From assembly GCA_030248215.1 (NCBI GenBank), contig JASANG010000532.1, positions 1 through 64,000 of the forward strand: 64,000 nt of DNA, in the 5' to 3' direction. Position numbers and translations under genes: made by a program. This stretch comes from Enoplolaimus lenunculus (taxonomy: Eukaryota; Nematoda; Enoplea; Enoplida; Thoracostomopsidae). Of the stretch, positions 33,001 through 43,975 are shown in pieces. Below the pieces are notes generated by a model. It saw nothing but the letters and a program-made list of their open reading frames with translations. It was not told where the DNA came from and did not search any database. Numbering within the stretch: position 1 is the first letter of the stretch; the number at the start of each line of letters is the position of its first letter.

Positions 33001-36000
33001 TAATTTTTGTGTTTGCGAGAGGGCTGTAAAAGTATGAGAAGGTCGACTGGAGCTCTCCCCTGACTAGCTAAACCCCAGGCACGACTGAGAAAGTAAACTA
33101 CTCTAAAGAAAAGCGCTTGAAAATCTGCATGCAAACTGAATCACCTATATTGCTTACGGTAATCATTACATTACAATCTAATGCACGATGTTCCATGGCA
33201 CAAAGGCAATATACTATTTTACTTTTTTGAAATTTTCTTGGCTCTTTTTTTCTTAATCGATTTTTCAAGTTTCTTTCTCTTTTTAGTAGATAACTTGCTG
33301 TCGTCGCATTCGGAAGAGTCTTTGTCAATTTCCGGAACTGATAGATCACACGACAAAGACGTACTCCTTTTTCTCTTTTTTCTGAAGGAATAGTATATGC
33401 TGAACGAACCAAAAAATTACCACACAAAGTTTCAACTTTATATAAATACGTAAAATAGTTAGTTGGTTCGTTTGCCACTTCGATCGAGCACCTAAGTTAT
33501 TTTATAATAAGTAACTTTAGTCAAACAAACGGAGCAAAAATCTATATGTTGCTTACAGCATAAAGTTAACCGTTTGTCAATGGTATAGGGTCCAACAAGA
33601 AGTTAATTTTGCCACAACAGGAGTTGAATTTCTTTGCAGGAACCAGAATTTGAAATAATGTTCATCACCGAATTACTGTTGGACTTTTTAGAAAACTTGC
33701 CAAAAATGGCTTAAGAAAGTTTTCATGCTATTTCATCATTAAGTTTTGCGAAAATACATCAGGAACAATTTAGTAACAAAATTGAACTAATTGCAAAAAC
33801 ATTAGTTTCGACATAAAAAGTTTTTCAAAGACAACGTTTCCAATATATGATTATGAATAATAAAGATTCCGGTTCCTGCATCTTTGAATGTAGGAACAGG
33901 AATTAAATTTATGAAAATTCCAGTCGGAACAGGAATTCCGGTTACGCGCGTAATTTACAACATACCTCACTGACGTTTTATCTTGTTTTGCAGAATCAGC
34001 AGGAACAATATTGGTTTCTGCCGGTTTCATATTGCTCTTGACTGCGGAGTTTGCGTCAGGTAATCCGAACACTGCCCGCAGTCGAGCGTTTTTTTCATTT
34101 TGTAGCTCTGCCAGCGCATGAGTTTCCTTAGCACTGAAAAATGGCAATCAAAACTGTAGTTTCAATGAATTTAAACACCGCAATAAAAATTACAATTTGT
34201 TTACCAATAATGCACAAATAATATAACAGTACTCTGAGTAGTGAAGTTGACTGCTTATCAATGAATGGCACGAGTTTAGCCTGAAATATTGAGTGGTAGG
34301 ACGAACAAGTTGATCGAAAGTTTAAATTGCCCAGAGTCACCCCATTTTACCGTATATATGTAGAATATAGGAACTTCGGTTTTAGCTTCCCCAAAAATTT
34401 ATGTTATGGTTCCTATTTCAGCAAAATTCAATCAGTTTGAAAGCCTGATAATCATCTTACATTGGTCGGCCGAAATCATCGGTTTCCTGAGAAACAGTAC
34501 CACTTTCCAATGCTAACTGTTGTGTTAATAGTTCGCGATATTCCGACACTTTGGACGCCGTCTCTTCTACTGAGTAGCTAGAACAAATGAGCATAATTCA
34601 TATAGAATTCTAGCATGTATATACTTGATTTAGCCGACGAACGAAGCGACCAAATTATACATACGCAAGCTTTATAATATATATTGCAAGATTGGACAAG
34701 ATGCATATGGATTACGTATATATGTATAATATCATACATTTACCATTATATATATATACTAAATTTCGAATAGCTGATCTGAAAACCAAAACTTTGCCGA
34801 AACCGAGAAAACTATTCCACCGCTAGTGTTAACACAAAATTATACACGTATATAATAAGCTACCTCGCGACACCAGCAAGAACAGAAACCCAAATTTGTT
34901 TTCTTTAGACAGTATATCCAATATCTACATATACAACCCTACAATTGAAACAATAACACATACCCTTGCTCCTCCATTAAATCTTTCATTTCCAAACATT
35001 TTAATTCCACTTTACGTTTTCGTTCATGATCTAGTATACCGATGTTAGGGCCGCGATTTAAAGCAGCCTCAGATCTGGCAATATCTTCTTCTTTCTTATA
35101 CTCCATTTTTTCCTAAAAAACAAACTACAATTATTTTTGTGCGAGGCAGCACAAAAATGCATGATGTAGCAATATGTAACAGTCCAAGGCACAACCGTAT
35201 ATTTATCCAAATTTCGGCTCCGGCACAAATCGAATTTAGCAGACTTTTCAAGGTTTTTCCAGGTGCGGAAAAGGAGCCGGAAAGTGAAAATAACACCAGA
35301 TTTTATACCATAACCGGAAAGTGCAAAATAACTAGAGTTGCAACATTTAGAAATAAATACCGGAACGGAATTTTTGTGGAAGAAAAACCGGACCCAGAGT
35401 TTTTAAGAATGCAAAAACGGAGCCGGATTTTTTAAGAATATCCGGACCCGTATTTATTTTTCGAACAAACCCGGGCCCGGAATTTTTAAACTGAACATGA
35501 TCCTAATTTTTTAATAATAGGAAATAGTTGTCTCCATCTATATTCTAGCAGCTCAGTATGTAAAATATTAAGGGGCAGTTTACAATGCGAAGCAACTGAT
35601 GTCATTCACAAAAATGCATTTCCAGTAACTCATAAAACAACGTACTATCCTTACTAGGGATGTGCCGATACCAAAATTTTATCCCGATGCCGATTATTTT
35701 GAAGATATACCGATGCTGATACCTATTCCAAGTTTAATACACAATGTTTAAAGAACATATATGCAGGGTGCAACCGGAATTCCGGTTCCGGCATTTTTTC
35801 ACCTTCCGGTTCCGGTTCCGGTAAATTTTTACCGGATTTAAAAATCCGGTGTTATAATTTGGCCGTTTTCTTAACTTTGCTAATTTTTAAGAATCTCTTT
35901 TGAAAGCCACTTGTACTCAGAATATAAGCCGTTGATGGTGGATTTCACTTCAGTCGACGACGAAAATCTAAAATACAACAAATAAAATAAATACCTATGT

Positions 36001-38129
36001 TCGACTAAAGTTGTTTCACAAATAATAGAGCAAAAAATACTATTAAAATGAAATTTTTGGTGAAATGCATTTTTCATTTTCCGGTTCCGGTTCCGGTAAA
36101 ATTTTCAAATTCCGGTTCCGGTTCCGGTAAATTGTAATTCCGGTTGCACCCTGCATATATGATATATTACAACTGCGAAGAGCCAGATCCTAAAAATTAC
36201 AAAAGTCATAATTTTTTAGAACGGTGCTTTTAATTAATTTTTTCAAAAACAAACGCAAGACAAATACTGATTTCCCTGATCAGGCGCATTGATATCCGGT
36301 AACGAGTGAATTGATAGCAATGCAACTCATTATTATGTGCAAAAAGTACATATACCAAAGATATATACTAAACTTAAGTAAAATAAAATAAACTGCACTG
36401 CTATAAATGTAAATTTAAAACGTTATGTGATTAAAAATACACGTAACCAGTGTTGTTTTTTTCCGGAAAAGAATTAAGACCGGAAAAATGAATAGTTTTC
36501 CATTTTTTCGGATAAAAATGGAAAAAATTCATTCTTTGCCTGAGTGATCGGTCATCCCACTCTTAGCCGGCGTTTGCCCAAAAATGCTTGCATTTTAAAA
36601 CTTTCCGCATATTTGAGCTTCTGATGACACCCCTGATCATTCCAAGCCCTAATCTGAATTTTTGAAAAATTCTATTTTTAAGGTCACAAGTTCAGCCCCT
36701 TGAGACCCAAAATTTTTTCGATAAGTTGGACAAATTACATATCACTGACTCGTTAACCAGACGTCTGATAGGGAAACATTTAACAATATTCGTCATAGCT
36801 CCAAAAGTTAACATGTGGCTAGTCTCATTGCCTTTACTGTTAAAGTCTTGCTTACGATTAAATTTGACACTATTTAATTTTGATCGTTCCCAGTAGCGGA
36901 GTCTCAATGCCAGTCTGTCTCAAGTCCCGAAAATTCCTGTGACTCGCGTAGTCTCAGTCTCAGTCTCAGGTTTAGAAACTGAGAAACATTTTTATCAATA
37001 TTAATTATTGTTATACGAAAATTGTATGCCATTTTATAACATTGTTATAAGTCTTTAGTCTCAGGTTTAGAAACTGAGAAACATTTTTATCAATATTAAT
37101 TATTGTTATACGAAAATTGTATGCCATTTTATAACATTGTCATAAGTCTTTGACCGACGTACGTAAATTTAATACGTATACAGTTGCGTACTTTTAAACC
37201 ATGCTATATCATATTTATCAATAAGTGGTTGAGTATAAATAACGCAATATCGCGTAAAACTTGTCCGTGTAAGTAAGTAGGGAAATTTTGAGTATGCAAA
37301 ATGTACGTAACAGATTGGAATTGTAGCGGATCTATATATAGTATTCTGGCTGGTGAATGTTCAAACATCATCAATTGTAGAATTTACGCATCGTTTTCCA
37401 CGGATCCCAAGTTTGGCTCGTACGCACTTACGCATTTCGTCAACAAGTACTGACTGCGAACGTCTTTAGAGTACAGCAACGTGGTTGTATAGCGACCCGG
37501 AATAGACTTACGAATGCAAGATTGTCAAAAGTTCTGCTTTAAAAGCGAACTCTAATACACTAAATTCTGTTTTGTGTAAAAAAGTTATTATGTATTGAAC
37601 TGAACAACGTACTAATTTTAGTCTGTGGGCGGTGTGGCTAACAGAATTAAATTTTTAGTGCAAAATTCTGCGATATTAAGTCAGCCAGTATCACTAATCT
37701 GAGTCAGCGCAATTTTTTGTGTGATATAAAATCAGCGTGTATTGCTGATATGATTGTGGTCATATGTATATTTTGTGGCAAATAAATGAATATATACGTT
37801 TGCCATATTTACGTTGTTTTTTTTCAATCTTATATTATTAATGTTTGTGAGCGGAATAGGGCCTTCAACATTCGTGACTTAGGATTTTCTAAACATTTCG
37901 GAATTGTGCAAAAAATTCTAAGACTCTCAAAAAAGTCTACAGTCTCAGGCCCAAAGAATTTAAGACTGCGTCAGTCTCAGTCTCAACTTCTCCAGTGAGA
38001 CTCCCATCCATGGCAGAAAAAATCTGAAGTTCAACTCACTTTACTGGGGCGAATAAACGCCATGCTTCTTTGAACAAAGCCATTAGTTCCCGAGCCGCGC
38101 GCAGTACTTAATCCGATTCCATTATACAT
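29781..38129 (-). CDS. SRRM2: SRRM2/Cwc21-like spliceosomal SR protein, nine exons, complete
   Basis: Exons (minus): 38129-38040, 35112-34964, 34577-34461, 34133-33966, 33381-33223, 32867-32736, 31852-31625, 31260-30955 and 30099-29781: 1668 nt, 555 aa plus stop, all with GT-AG introns in phase. The N-terminus [20 protein letters not shown] is the near-invariant start of SRRM2/Cwc21. Exon 2 holds the cwf21 core, [20 protein letters not shown]...EEQG. Exon 3 has [17 protein letters not shown] and exon 4 has [22 protein letters not shown], both matching SRRM2. Exons 5-9 are Lys- and RS-rich ([13 protein letters not shown]). Cwc21/SRRM2 contacts Prp8 in the catalytic spliceosome, so the product should be nuclear. 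It is far shorter than human SRRM2 (~2750 aa) and closer to short invertebrate or SRRM3/4-like sizes. Gene identity is secure; the exact boundaries of exons 6 and 7 are less so. Confidence 0.9.
30729..30893. mobile_element. Small hAT-like MITE in intron 8 of SRRM2
   Basis: Ends CAAGGGCGTAGCCTG / GGCCACGCCCCTG are inverted repeats of the common CAGGGGCGTGGCC type. An internal short direct repeat (TTACAGTTGGTGA twice). Flanks show no convincing duplication. Confidence 0.4.
30955..31260 (-). CDS. SRRM2: SRRM2-like exon 8 (RS domain)
   Basis: Acceptor TTCGTTTTTAG, donor GTAATT, 306 nt. The strongest RS character: [50 protein letters not shown]. Confidence 0.85.
31625..31852 (-). CDS. SRRM2: SRRM2-like exon 7
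   Basis: Acceptor ATTGTTTAG, donor GTACGA, 228 nt. Encodes [20 protein letters not shown] and a Ser/Asp/Arg stretch ([15 protein letters not shown]). An in-phase alternative acceptor would start it at 31813, 13 codons shorter. Confidence 0.7.
32736..32867 (-). CDS. SRRM2: SRRM2-like exon 6
   Basis: Acceptor TTTTTTCAG, donor GTACTC (weak), 132 nt. [19 protein letters not shown] then [19 protein letters not shown]. The donor was chosen to keep the 2-base phase; GTAAAA upstream would break it. Confidence 0.6.
33223..33381 (-). CDS. SRRM2: SRRM2-like exon 5
   Basis: Acceptor ATTCCTTCAG, donor GTAAAA, 159 nt. Lys/Arg clusters ([28 protein letters not shown]) with an acidic Ser patch between them; probable nuclear localisation. 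Confidence 0.75.
33966..34133 (-). CDS. SRRM2: SRRM2-like exon 4
   Basis: Acceptor TTTTTCAG, donor GTATGT, 168 nt. [20 protein letters not shown] matches SRRM2 (TETHQLAELNEKKNERLRAAFG); a low-complexity tail follows. Confidence 0.9.
34461..34577 (-). CDS. SRRM2: SRRM2-like exon 3
   Basis: Acceptor TTTGTTCTAG, donor GTAAGA, 117 nt. [20 protein letters not shown] matches the second cwf21 helix of SRRM2 (EEQQIQEKVATFRLMLL). Confidence 0.88.
34964..35112 (-). CDS. SRRM2: SRRM2-like exon 2 (cwf21 core)
   Basis: Acceptor TTTTTTAG, donor GTATGT. Encodes [20 protein letters not shown] and then [20 protein letters not shown]. 149 nt, shifting the splice phase from 0 to 2. Confidence 0.92.
35658..36370. 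mobile_element. GGGATGTGCCGATA-family element, split by a hAT MITE
   Basis: Starts CTAGGGATGTGCCGATACC and shares internal blocks (TTTAATACACAATGTTTAAAG, AAACGCAAGACA, CCCTGATC) with the copies at 41.56-42.3 and 44.74-45.17 kb. The right end is unclear. Lies in intron 1 of SRRM2. Confidence 0.55.
35764..36153. mobile_element. hAT MITE, CAGGGTGCRACCGG family, 390 bp
   Basis: Ends CAGGGTGCAACCGGAATTCC / GGTTGCACCCTG, with perfect 8-bp duplications CATATATG on both sides (35756-35763 and 36154-36161). Repeated TTCCGGTTCCGG subterminal motifs. Nested in the GGGATGTGCCGATA element. Confidence 0.85.
36963..37152. repeat. Tandem duplication of 95 bp in SRRM2 intron 1
   Basis: GTCTCAGGTTTAGAAACTGA begins two nearly identical copies at 36963 and 37058. 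It lies within a larger stretch bounded by GTCTCAGTCTCAG-rich sequence at about 36.9 and 37.98 kb, perhaps the ends of one element. Confidence 0.7.
38040..38129 (-). CDS. SRRM2: SRRM2-like exon 1
   Basis: ATG at 38129. 30 codons, [20 protein letters not shown] then [10 protein letters not shown], donor GTGAGT at phase 0. The start is fixed by the conserved N-terminal peptide. Confidence 0.92.
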
Positions 38130-38653
38130 TACAATAAATACGTACGTGATACACTGTTAATTTCGCTGAAAACCGCGCGCCGTATATAGAACTTCAGAAT
38201 GTCGGGTGGGGCTTCCAGTGCGCTTCTCCTCTTTGCTAATTCAGCCCCTACTTTCCAAATTTTGCAGTTTCTCCTTGTCACAGTTCGTAATTGTGTAACC
38301 TTGTATTTGCCTATTTCTATGTTTTCACTTTTCGAATCTTCCATTCCGATTTTCTACTGATTTCAAGGTGCTGTTTCAATTCTACACCTCTATTGCAGAC
38401 AATTTTAACTTTATTGCATTCATTTTTGCCACATCTGTCATCATTTTGTTTTGGGGTATATAGTCAGTTAGTTGCATAGCCGTGATAGCCTATCTAGTGG
38501 TTACTGCGAATTTTGAAGCCGCGGTTCCTACCTACACTGACAGTTAACACTGCGCCAGATCTTGCATGTTGCAAATTTCAATTATATCTATAAATTGTTC
38601 GAGAATATCAACGCAATGCCCGCAGCATAACTTTTAAACGTTAATATATTTCG

Positions 38654-39133
38654 CACGGTTTCAATCGGAAGTAAATTTTGTTGGAAGCGGAATCGGAATC
38701 AATTTTTTGCGGAACCGGAATCGGAATTTAAGTTTTTGCAATTACATATTGTATAATTATCATATTAATGAAGGCCTGCCAATTCTAAGAGCAGCCTGTC
38801 AATTCTAAAACACAGAAACAACTTGGCCTTAAATTTAAATGCAGTTAATCATTTTGAGCATTTCAACCCTTTAAATATGAAGTCTTATGAAATCATAAAT
38901 AAAAGAGCCCAGATTTTTTTAAAAATAATCAAATGCAATGGAGCGTTGTTTAAGTAATTTATTCTGCTACTGAGAATACATACTAACAAAAACAATTTGG
39001 AAACTAAGTTCAGTCAGATTGAAAACTCATAACCGAAAAATCGGAATTCCGGCATCGGAAAGGAAGCAAGTCGGAATCGGAATCCAAATTTTTTCGAAAT
39101 TTTAATCGGAATCGGAATTCCGTTAGAACCCTG
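38654..39133. mobile_element. hAT MITE, CAGGGTGCRACCGG family, 480 bp
   Basis: Ends CACGGTTTCAATCGGAA / TTCCGTTAGAACCCTG with flanks ATATTTCG and ACATTTCG (7 of 8). Subterminal GGAATCGGAATC repeats. It lies just upstream of the SRRM2-like start codon, beyond ~520 bp of putative promoter DNA that shows no TATA box I would rely on. Confidence 0.7.
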
Positions 39134-39612
39134 ACATTTCGTGCCCGACCGCAATTGTGAGATTTGTGACATGAAACAAAAATTTTATTAATAAAACAAG
39201 CTGTTTAAAATTTTTATTGTTTAAAACTGAAAAACATATTGCCGAAACCTGTTGGATTCGGCTTTTTCACAACCGAATTCGAATCCGAATTCGAACAACA
39301 AGTTTTTGCCGAATCCGAATCCAAACCTTTGTCGCCACCCTGCACTGCACCGCGTAGGACGCCTGCCAAACTACTTGTATCGTCGACTACGTTTGTCCAC
39401 CGTATGCTGCCGACAAGCATACTATACAAGTGCACTGCACATATTGCAAATGCATTAGGACAAGCATGTGTCACTTGGCACTAGGGTGCGACCGTATATC
39501 AGGCTCCTGATTACTATCCGGTAAAAACCCACATCCGGTTTCGGTATAAACCTACCGGATACGGGATTTCGGTGATGATTTCGTAAACCTGAAATTATTG
39601 CAACTTTTGATG

Positions 39613-39868
39613 TGAGTGTCAGAACTGCACGGTCGGGACGACCCCTTCCTCCGAAGTACTGCGAATATATTTGATTTTTCTCCTAAATTTCCCCGAAATA
39701 TATGGCCACGCCGGGAATCGAACCTCGGACCTCTCGCTCGCGAGTCAAGCGCGCTACCAATTACACCACGCGGCCGATCTCATAATTTCCTCTGGTAGTA
39801 TATGTGCACGAGTATGTATATGGCTTAACATTACACACTCTGCACATACACAAGCCGCGTATACCAAC
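39613..39868 (-). mobile_element. tRNA-derived (SINE-like) insertion
   Basis: The extra segment relative to the sister MITE, flanked by GTGAGTG and GTGAGATG-like sequence (a likely short target duplication). It contains a tRNA-like body on the minus strand (39775-39704), flanked by unrelated DNA on both sides. Confidence 0.55.
39704..39775 (-). tRNA. tRNA-like sequence, probably a pseudogene or SINE head
   Basis: 72 nt with a full 7-bp acceptor stem (GGCCGCG / CGTGGCC, one G-T), a D-arm with GTAATTGGTAGC, and a TTCGATT T-loop at the standard position. An anticodon loop CTCGCGA would read CGC (Ala). Mismatches: one in the anticodon stem and two in the T-stem. It sits inside a transposon, so a working tRNA is unlikely. 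Confidence 0.5.
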
Positions 39869-40175
39869 AGTGAGATGTTGTCTCCAGTCCAATTACATAT
39901 AAGTATACAGTATTGGTTTAAAGCAGTATTTTTTGTATATGGTTGACAGTGATCCGGATTTTATTACCGAAACAAAAGGATTATTTGCAACTTCACACGA
40001 TTACTTTCAAGTATTTTTACACGCTCCTTATACAAACGCAATATTCTGTTTACTAACGGTAAATTAACATTTACAGACAGCATTGACGTGCTAAAAATTG
40101 ATTATTTTAAAAAATACATTATCCAGTTAACATACAGTCCCGGTTTCCGGTTTTTTGCGATCCAATCGCACCCTG

Positions 40176-41390
40176 CTTGTCACATCACATGCTTGCAAGT
40201 CAGAGCTTACAGTGACAACAGTCAGATTCGACGTACGCAGCAAAGCATGCATAACACAGAGACTAGCTAAAGCACTCGACTTAACTGATACATTTAAATA
40301 CCGAATAATAAAGGTTAGTTCCGACCAACAACCCGGCAAGTAAAACAAGGCGCTTCTAACTACTCTTAACCAGTATACATTTGCAAAAACAGCTGCATTT
40401 ATATTCAGTTTACCGATAAGCACTCAACACTTTCAATTACGATGGTAGACAACAAGTCTTACACATCTCCAGTAGTTAAGAACTAATCCCATAAAATAAA
40501 AAAAACGCCTTGCCCACTCAATTTTTTTTAGTTTTATTTAGCAGCCACATGGTACGACTGAATGAGTTCCAATCCACAAGACGCTGGGGGTCGCCAGCCC
40601 CCATCCTGCAGCACCGAAATTAACGGTAACAGGAAGAATCCGGGCCGCGCAACAACAGGACCTCATACCAACAAGGCCTTCTATCAACGACAACCGAAGA
40701 TATGTTTCAATAAATAGCAAGCCCTCAAAACCGCTATGGGACCTTTGGGAAGGACTGATTGCGTTTTTCAGCCCGGTTATATACAAGGGTGTGCGAAATA
40801 CTTTTCAAGCCTTGAGAAAGCTCTTCGAATGTATCTCATTTTGATGGTTTCAGTGGGTTTCGGCCCATTAGCTACCATGACTGGTGTCGGGGAGGGAAAG
40901 AACACAAAAGTTGTTTCGAATGGAACGGTAAATAGTAGAGAAAACCGGCAACGTTTTACCAAGATTATTTGCTTTCATGCGAAATTTAGTGTAATGAGTT
41001 TGCTAGTGGAGAATGTTTAGTTTGATGGTGTTTGTTTGCTATGCTGGCTTCTTCCGTAGTTTGAAACAGGGTGCGACCGGATATTAATTTTTCAGATACC
41101 ACCGAAACTACATATCAACAATCAACCGGATATAATATTTAAATATGTTCAGTTTGAAGTATTTGAGCTCGAGCCGTATATACTGCATTGACGACGTGTT
41201 AGTTTTAGAAACGGCACGCAAAAAGTTTTGAGATAATTATTCCTCAAAGTTGCACAATTGCATTAGCAATATGCATAGCAGGTTGCAATTGGAATTCCGA
41301 TTATTATTAAAATCAAAAGTGTCAATCTTCTACGTAAGAACCGGTATTTTAGACCTTTTAACCAAGCGACCGGAAAAGCTGGTTACGTGT
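40176..41390. other. Intergenic, no supported gene
   Basis: A stretch at 40190-40312 (plus) has an open frame and a GTTAGT donor, and 40530-40800 is GC-richer with short opposing frames, but nothing is recognisable. Near 41070 there is a diverged GGTGCGACCGGATAT end of the main hAT family. Confidence 0.4.
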
Positions 41391-41394
41391 GGTC

Positions 41395-41485
41395 TCGGGT
41401 TACGGGTGGTCTCGAACTAGGGTCGTTGTGCGTGTCAGGCAGAAGCTATTACCGCCGCGCCAAGTAGGCCGCTCCTCAAACTGCT
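41395..41485 (-). repeat. tRNA-derived fragment
   Basis: The minus strand shows TGGCGCGGCGGTAATAGC (box A-like) and CTAGTTCGAGACCACCC (box B-like) about 45 bases apart, as in the head of a tRNA-derived SINE. The rest of the element is not clear. Confidence 0.35.
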
Positions 41486-41559
41486 TCACGTCTGGTATCC
41501 GTCTCGGTCTATTTTAGACCGTTACCATACAATAGACATCCATTTATTGTGAATTAGAA

Positions 41560-42310
41560 ATGTACCGATAGTATAATTTTGCCAATACCGATGCCTAAGC
41601 GATGCCGATTCCAGTTTTAATACACAATGTTTAAAGAACAGATAGGATACAACATTATATACATCAGTTTAAGCAAGACTTAAGCCCTAACAACTATAAA
41701 GCATAAAGGATTATAATTTTATGAGAACGGGACTTTTCAATTATTTTTAAAACGCACACGCAGGATGAATAACCGTTTCTCTGATTAAAAGCACTGAAAG
41801 TCCGATTCCGATTAGATTTCCGATTCAAAACGACTTCCGATTGCACAATCAATCGGAATCGGAATTTCCACATTTTAATTTTAGGCCTACTTGTTGTGAT
41901 ATGTTGTATAAAAACTCTGCATCGTTTTTCTATTAAATTGCTTTCGATCAGTTAACTTCTCAATAATTGATTGTAGTTTAGCTGTACAGAGGCAAAAATG
42001 ATTGCCAATTTGTTCATGCGATGTTTTTGAGAATTGTTGCCAGCAAACAGACGCCCTAAATTAATATGCTTAATACAAATTATCCGTATAGTCACAAAAA
42101 TTGTGGTTTCGATTCCGGTATAAATTTGCTTTTCCGATTCCGATTCCGGTATAATATAGTTCCGCTTTGCATCCTGATATACAACAAGTGAAATGGACAG
42201 CATTCCAACTCACTGTTATGTGCCAAAAATATTTGCAAGGAATCGTCAATTTTTTAGTATATACCGATGATGATGGCGATACTCGCGAAAAGAGCCGATT
42301 GCTTACATAG
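41560..42310. mobile_element. GGGATGTGCCGATA-family element with a nested hAT MITE
   Basis: Starts near ATGTACCGATAGTATAATTT and shares TTTAATACACAATGTTTAAAG with the 35.7-kb copy and CATTCCAA...CTGTTATG with the 44.7-kb copy. A GGAATCGGAATC-bearing hAT MITE occupies about 41793-42174 (right end GCATCCTG). Confidence 0.5.
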
Positions 42311-42315
42311 GGAAC

Positions 42316-43071
42316 TCACCCAGCTTGTTAAAAGTCAGGGAAATGAAACCGAACTAGGAAATTGTTCTGTGATTTAATTTTGAGGTTTCGGACAACATTG
42401 GATTCCTCCGGTCGAGAGATATTTGCTACTGAAAAAAGGAGCGGGACTTTGGTTTTTGTTAAACTTAATAACCTAAAGCGCGATGTTGTGTGCACACCAC
42501 GATTCAGATTTTTCATTACGCCACCGTTGCAGACATTTTTAATCACATTACGAGTAATTTACCCTGTATATATTTAATTTGGTGTAACTTTGATTTCTGC
42601 TTTTTAAGTAGTATGTTATGAGATGAGGGAAATGAACAATTTTTGGTACGTACTAATTTGAGAGTTTTGCAAATGGAACCCTTCTAAAGCCGCATTGCAG
42701 AAAGCCCCCTAAGCTTTTGTTATAGTGGAACACTGTTTAATTTGGGAATGATTGTGTATAATTCGACCCTGTTTTCTGCGCTGAGTTAGGGCATAATAAA
42801 TTTCATACCATCTGACGACTGGCTCGCGCGTTATGTTCGAAAACGTGATTTGGCGCTCAGTCAACCATTTTGGATTGCGCCAAATCAATTTGTCACATCA
42901 ACTCGTAAACCATTGGATCGATGGTAGAAGTTTTAGCATTTTTCGACTCATGAATACATGTATAAATTGTTTAACCTTTTGGCAAGTTTTTGGGCCTAAC
43001 ACCATCAAGGGATCCTGTGCAACTCAAAAAACCCAAATTAACAACTTTACTTGCCCATTTATTAAGATTTA
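42316..43071. other. Intergenic, no supported gene
   Basis: Opposing open frames of ~70 codons at 42328-42577 and a 79-codon frame at 42833. None has splice context, similarity or coding-like composition that I recognise. Confidence 0.4.
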
Positions 43072-43345
43072 AGCCCTATTCACACTTGCAACTTTTTGCT
43101 GCGAGAACTTGCCGCTGCAAATTTCACGCATAACTTGCATTTTTCATCAGCCAATGAGGAAGCGGATGCAATAACTTCATTGAACTTGCATGGTTGTTCA
43201 CACATGTAAAGTAAATTCCTAGGTTGGAATTTTGATGAATTATTTGCAGCTGCATTTTTTCGAGCGGGATTTTGAACTAAACTTGCAAGTGCATGTTGCA
43301 GCTGCAAGTTCTCGCAGTAAAAACTTGCACGTGTGAATAGGGCTT
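43072..43345. mobile_element. MITE with long, well-preserved inverted ends
   Basis: Left AGCCCTATTCACACTTGCAA, continuing CTGCGAGAACTTGC; right GCAAGTTCTCGCAG then GCACGTGTGAATAGGGCT. Inverted repeats of ~45 bp over a ~275-bp element rich in AACTTGCA. Flanked by TTTA/TTTA-like sequence inside the ~165-bp satellite. Superfamily uncertain. Confidence 0.65.
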
Positions 43346-43975
43346 TACAACCAATCTAATTTCGGTACTAAAGAATTTTTGGGTAATAGAAATCTGAATA
43401 TATAAATTGTATATAAACCTCCAAAACCGATAATTCCATAGTTAGCAAATAGCTAATTTGCATATTGCTTAATTAGTTAAGCCCAAATTAGGACTTTTTA
43501 AATTATTTCACATTTCACTGATTGAGCGAAGCGAAACTCCGAGCGAAGGTCGGAGTTTTTTCGCGAAGCGTTTCATGTTTTGTACTCTGTGGTGAAAGGT
43601 GGATGTCTGTCAGTCCGTCTGTCCACCCGAAAAGAATCTCAGGAACCGCCGAACCAATTTTGATAAACTTTTTTGTTTGAAAGCGTCTTATCGTGGGGTG
43701 TTAACCTCGCATAGGGCTTTAGATACACGGAAATTAATCTCAGTACTAAAGGGTTTTTAGGTACAAGAACTCTGAATAAATTGTTTATTAACCTCGATAA
43801 CCAATAATAGTTAATTTGTTTATTAGTTTAATTAGTTAATACTAAATTACGACTTTTTAAGCTATTTCTCTGATTATTTAAAGCAATCAAATTCAGTGCT
43901 AAAGGGTTTTCGAGTGCGTGAAATATGATTATTTGCTTACAAGCTTCCAAAATCGATTCTTGAATAGTTGTCTAA
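43346..43975. repeat. ~165-bp satellite with head segment
   Basis: Units with ACCGATAATT, TTAGCAAATAGCTAATTTGC and TTAGTTAAGCCC. Includes the head GTCAGTCCGTCTGTCCACCC plus AAAAGAATCTCAGGAACCGC and a small palindrome, CTCCGAGCGAAGGTCGGAG. Confidence 0.7.

Larger units (their letters stand above)
39482..40175. mobile_element. hAT MITE, CAGGGTGCRACCGG family, carrying a tRNA-derived insert
   Basis: Starts TAGGGTGCGACCG and ends AATCGCACCCTG. Flanks CTTGGCAC and CTTGTCAC differ at one base. Homologous along its length to the copy at 46736-47208 except for an extra ~255 bp in the middle. Confidence 0.75.

Noticed and set aside
40190-40312. Possible plus-strand exon ending in GTTAGT
   Set aside because: The frame is short, its 5' side runs into a hAT MITE, and the peptide resembles nothing known.
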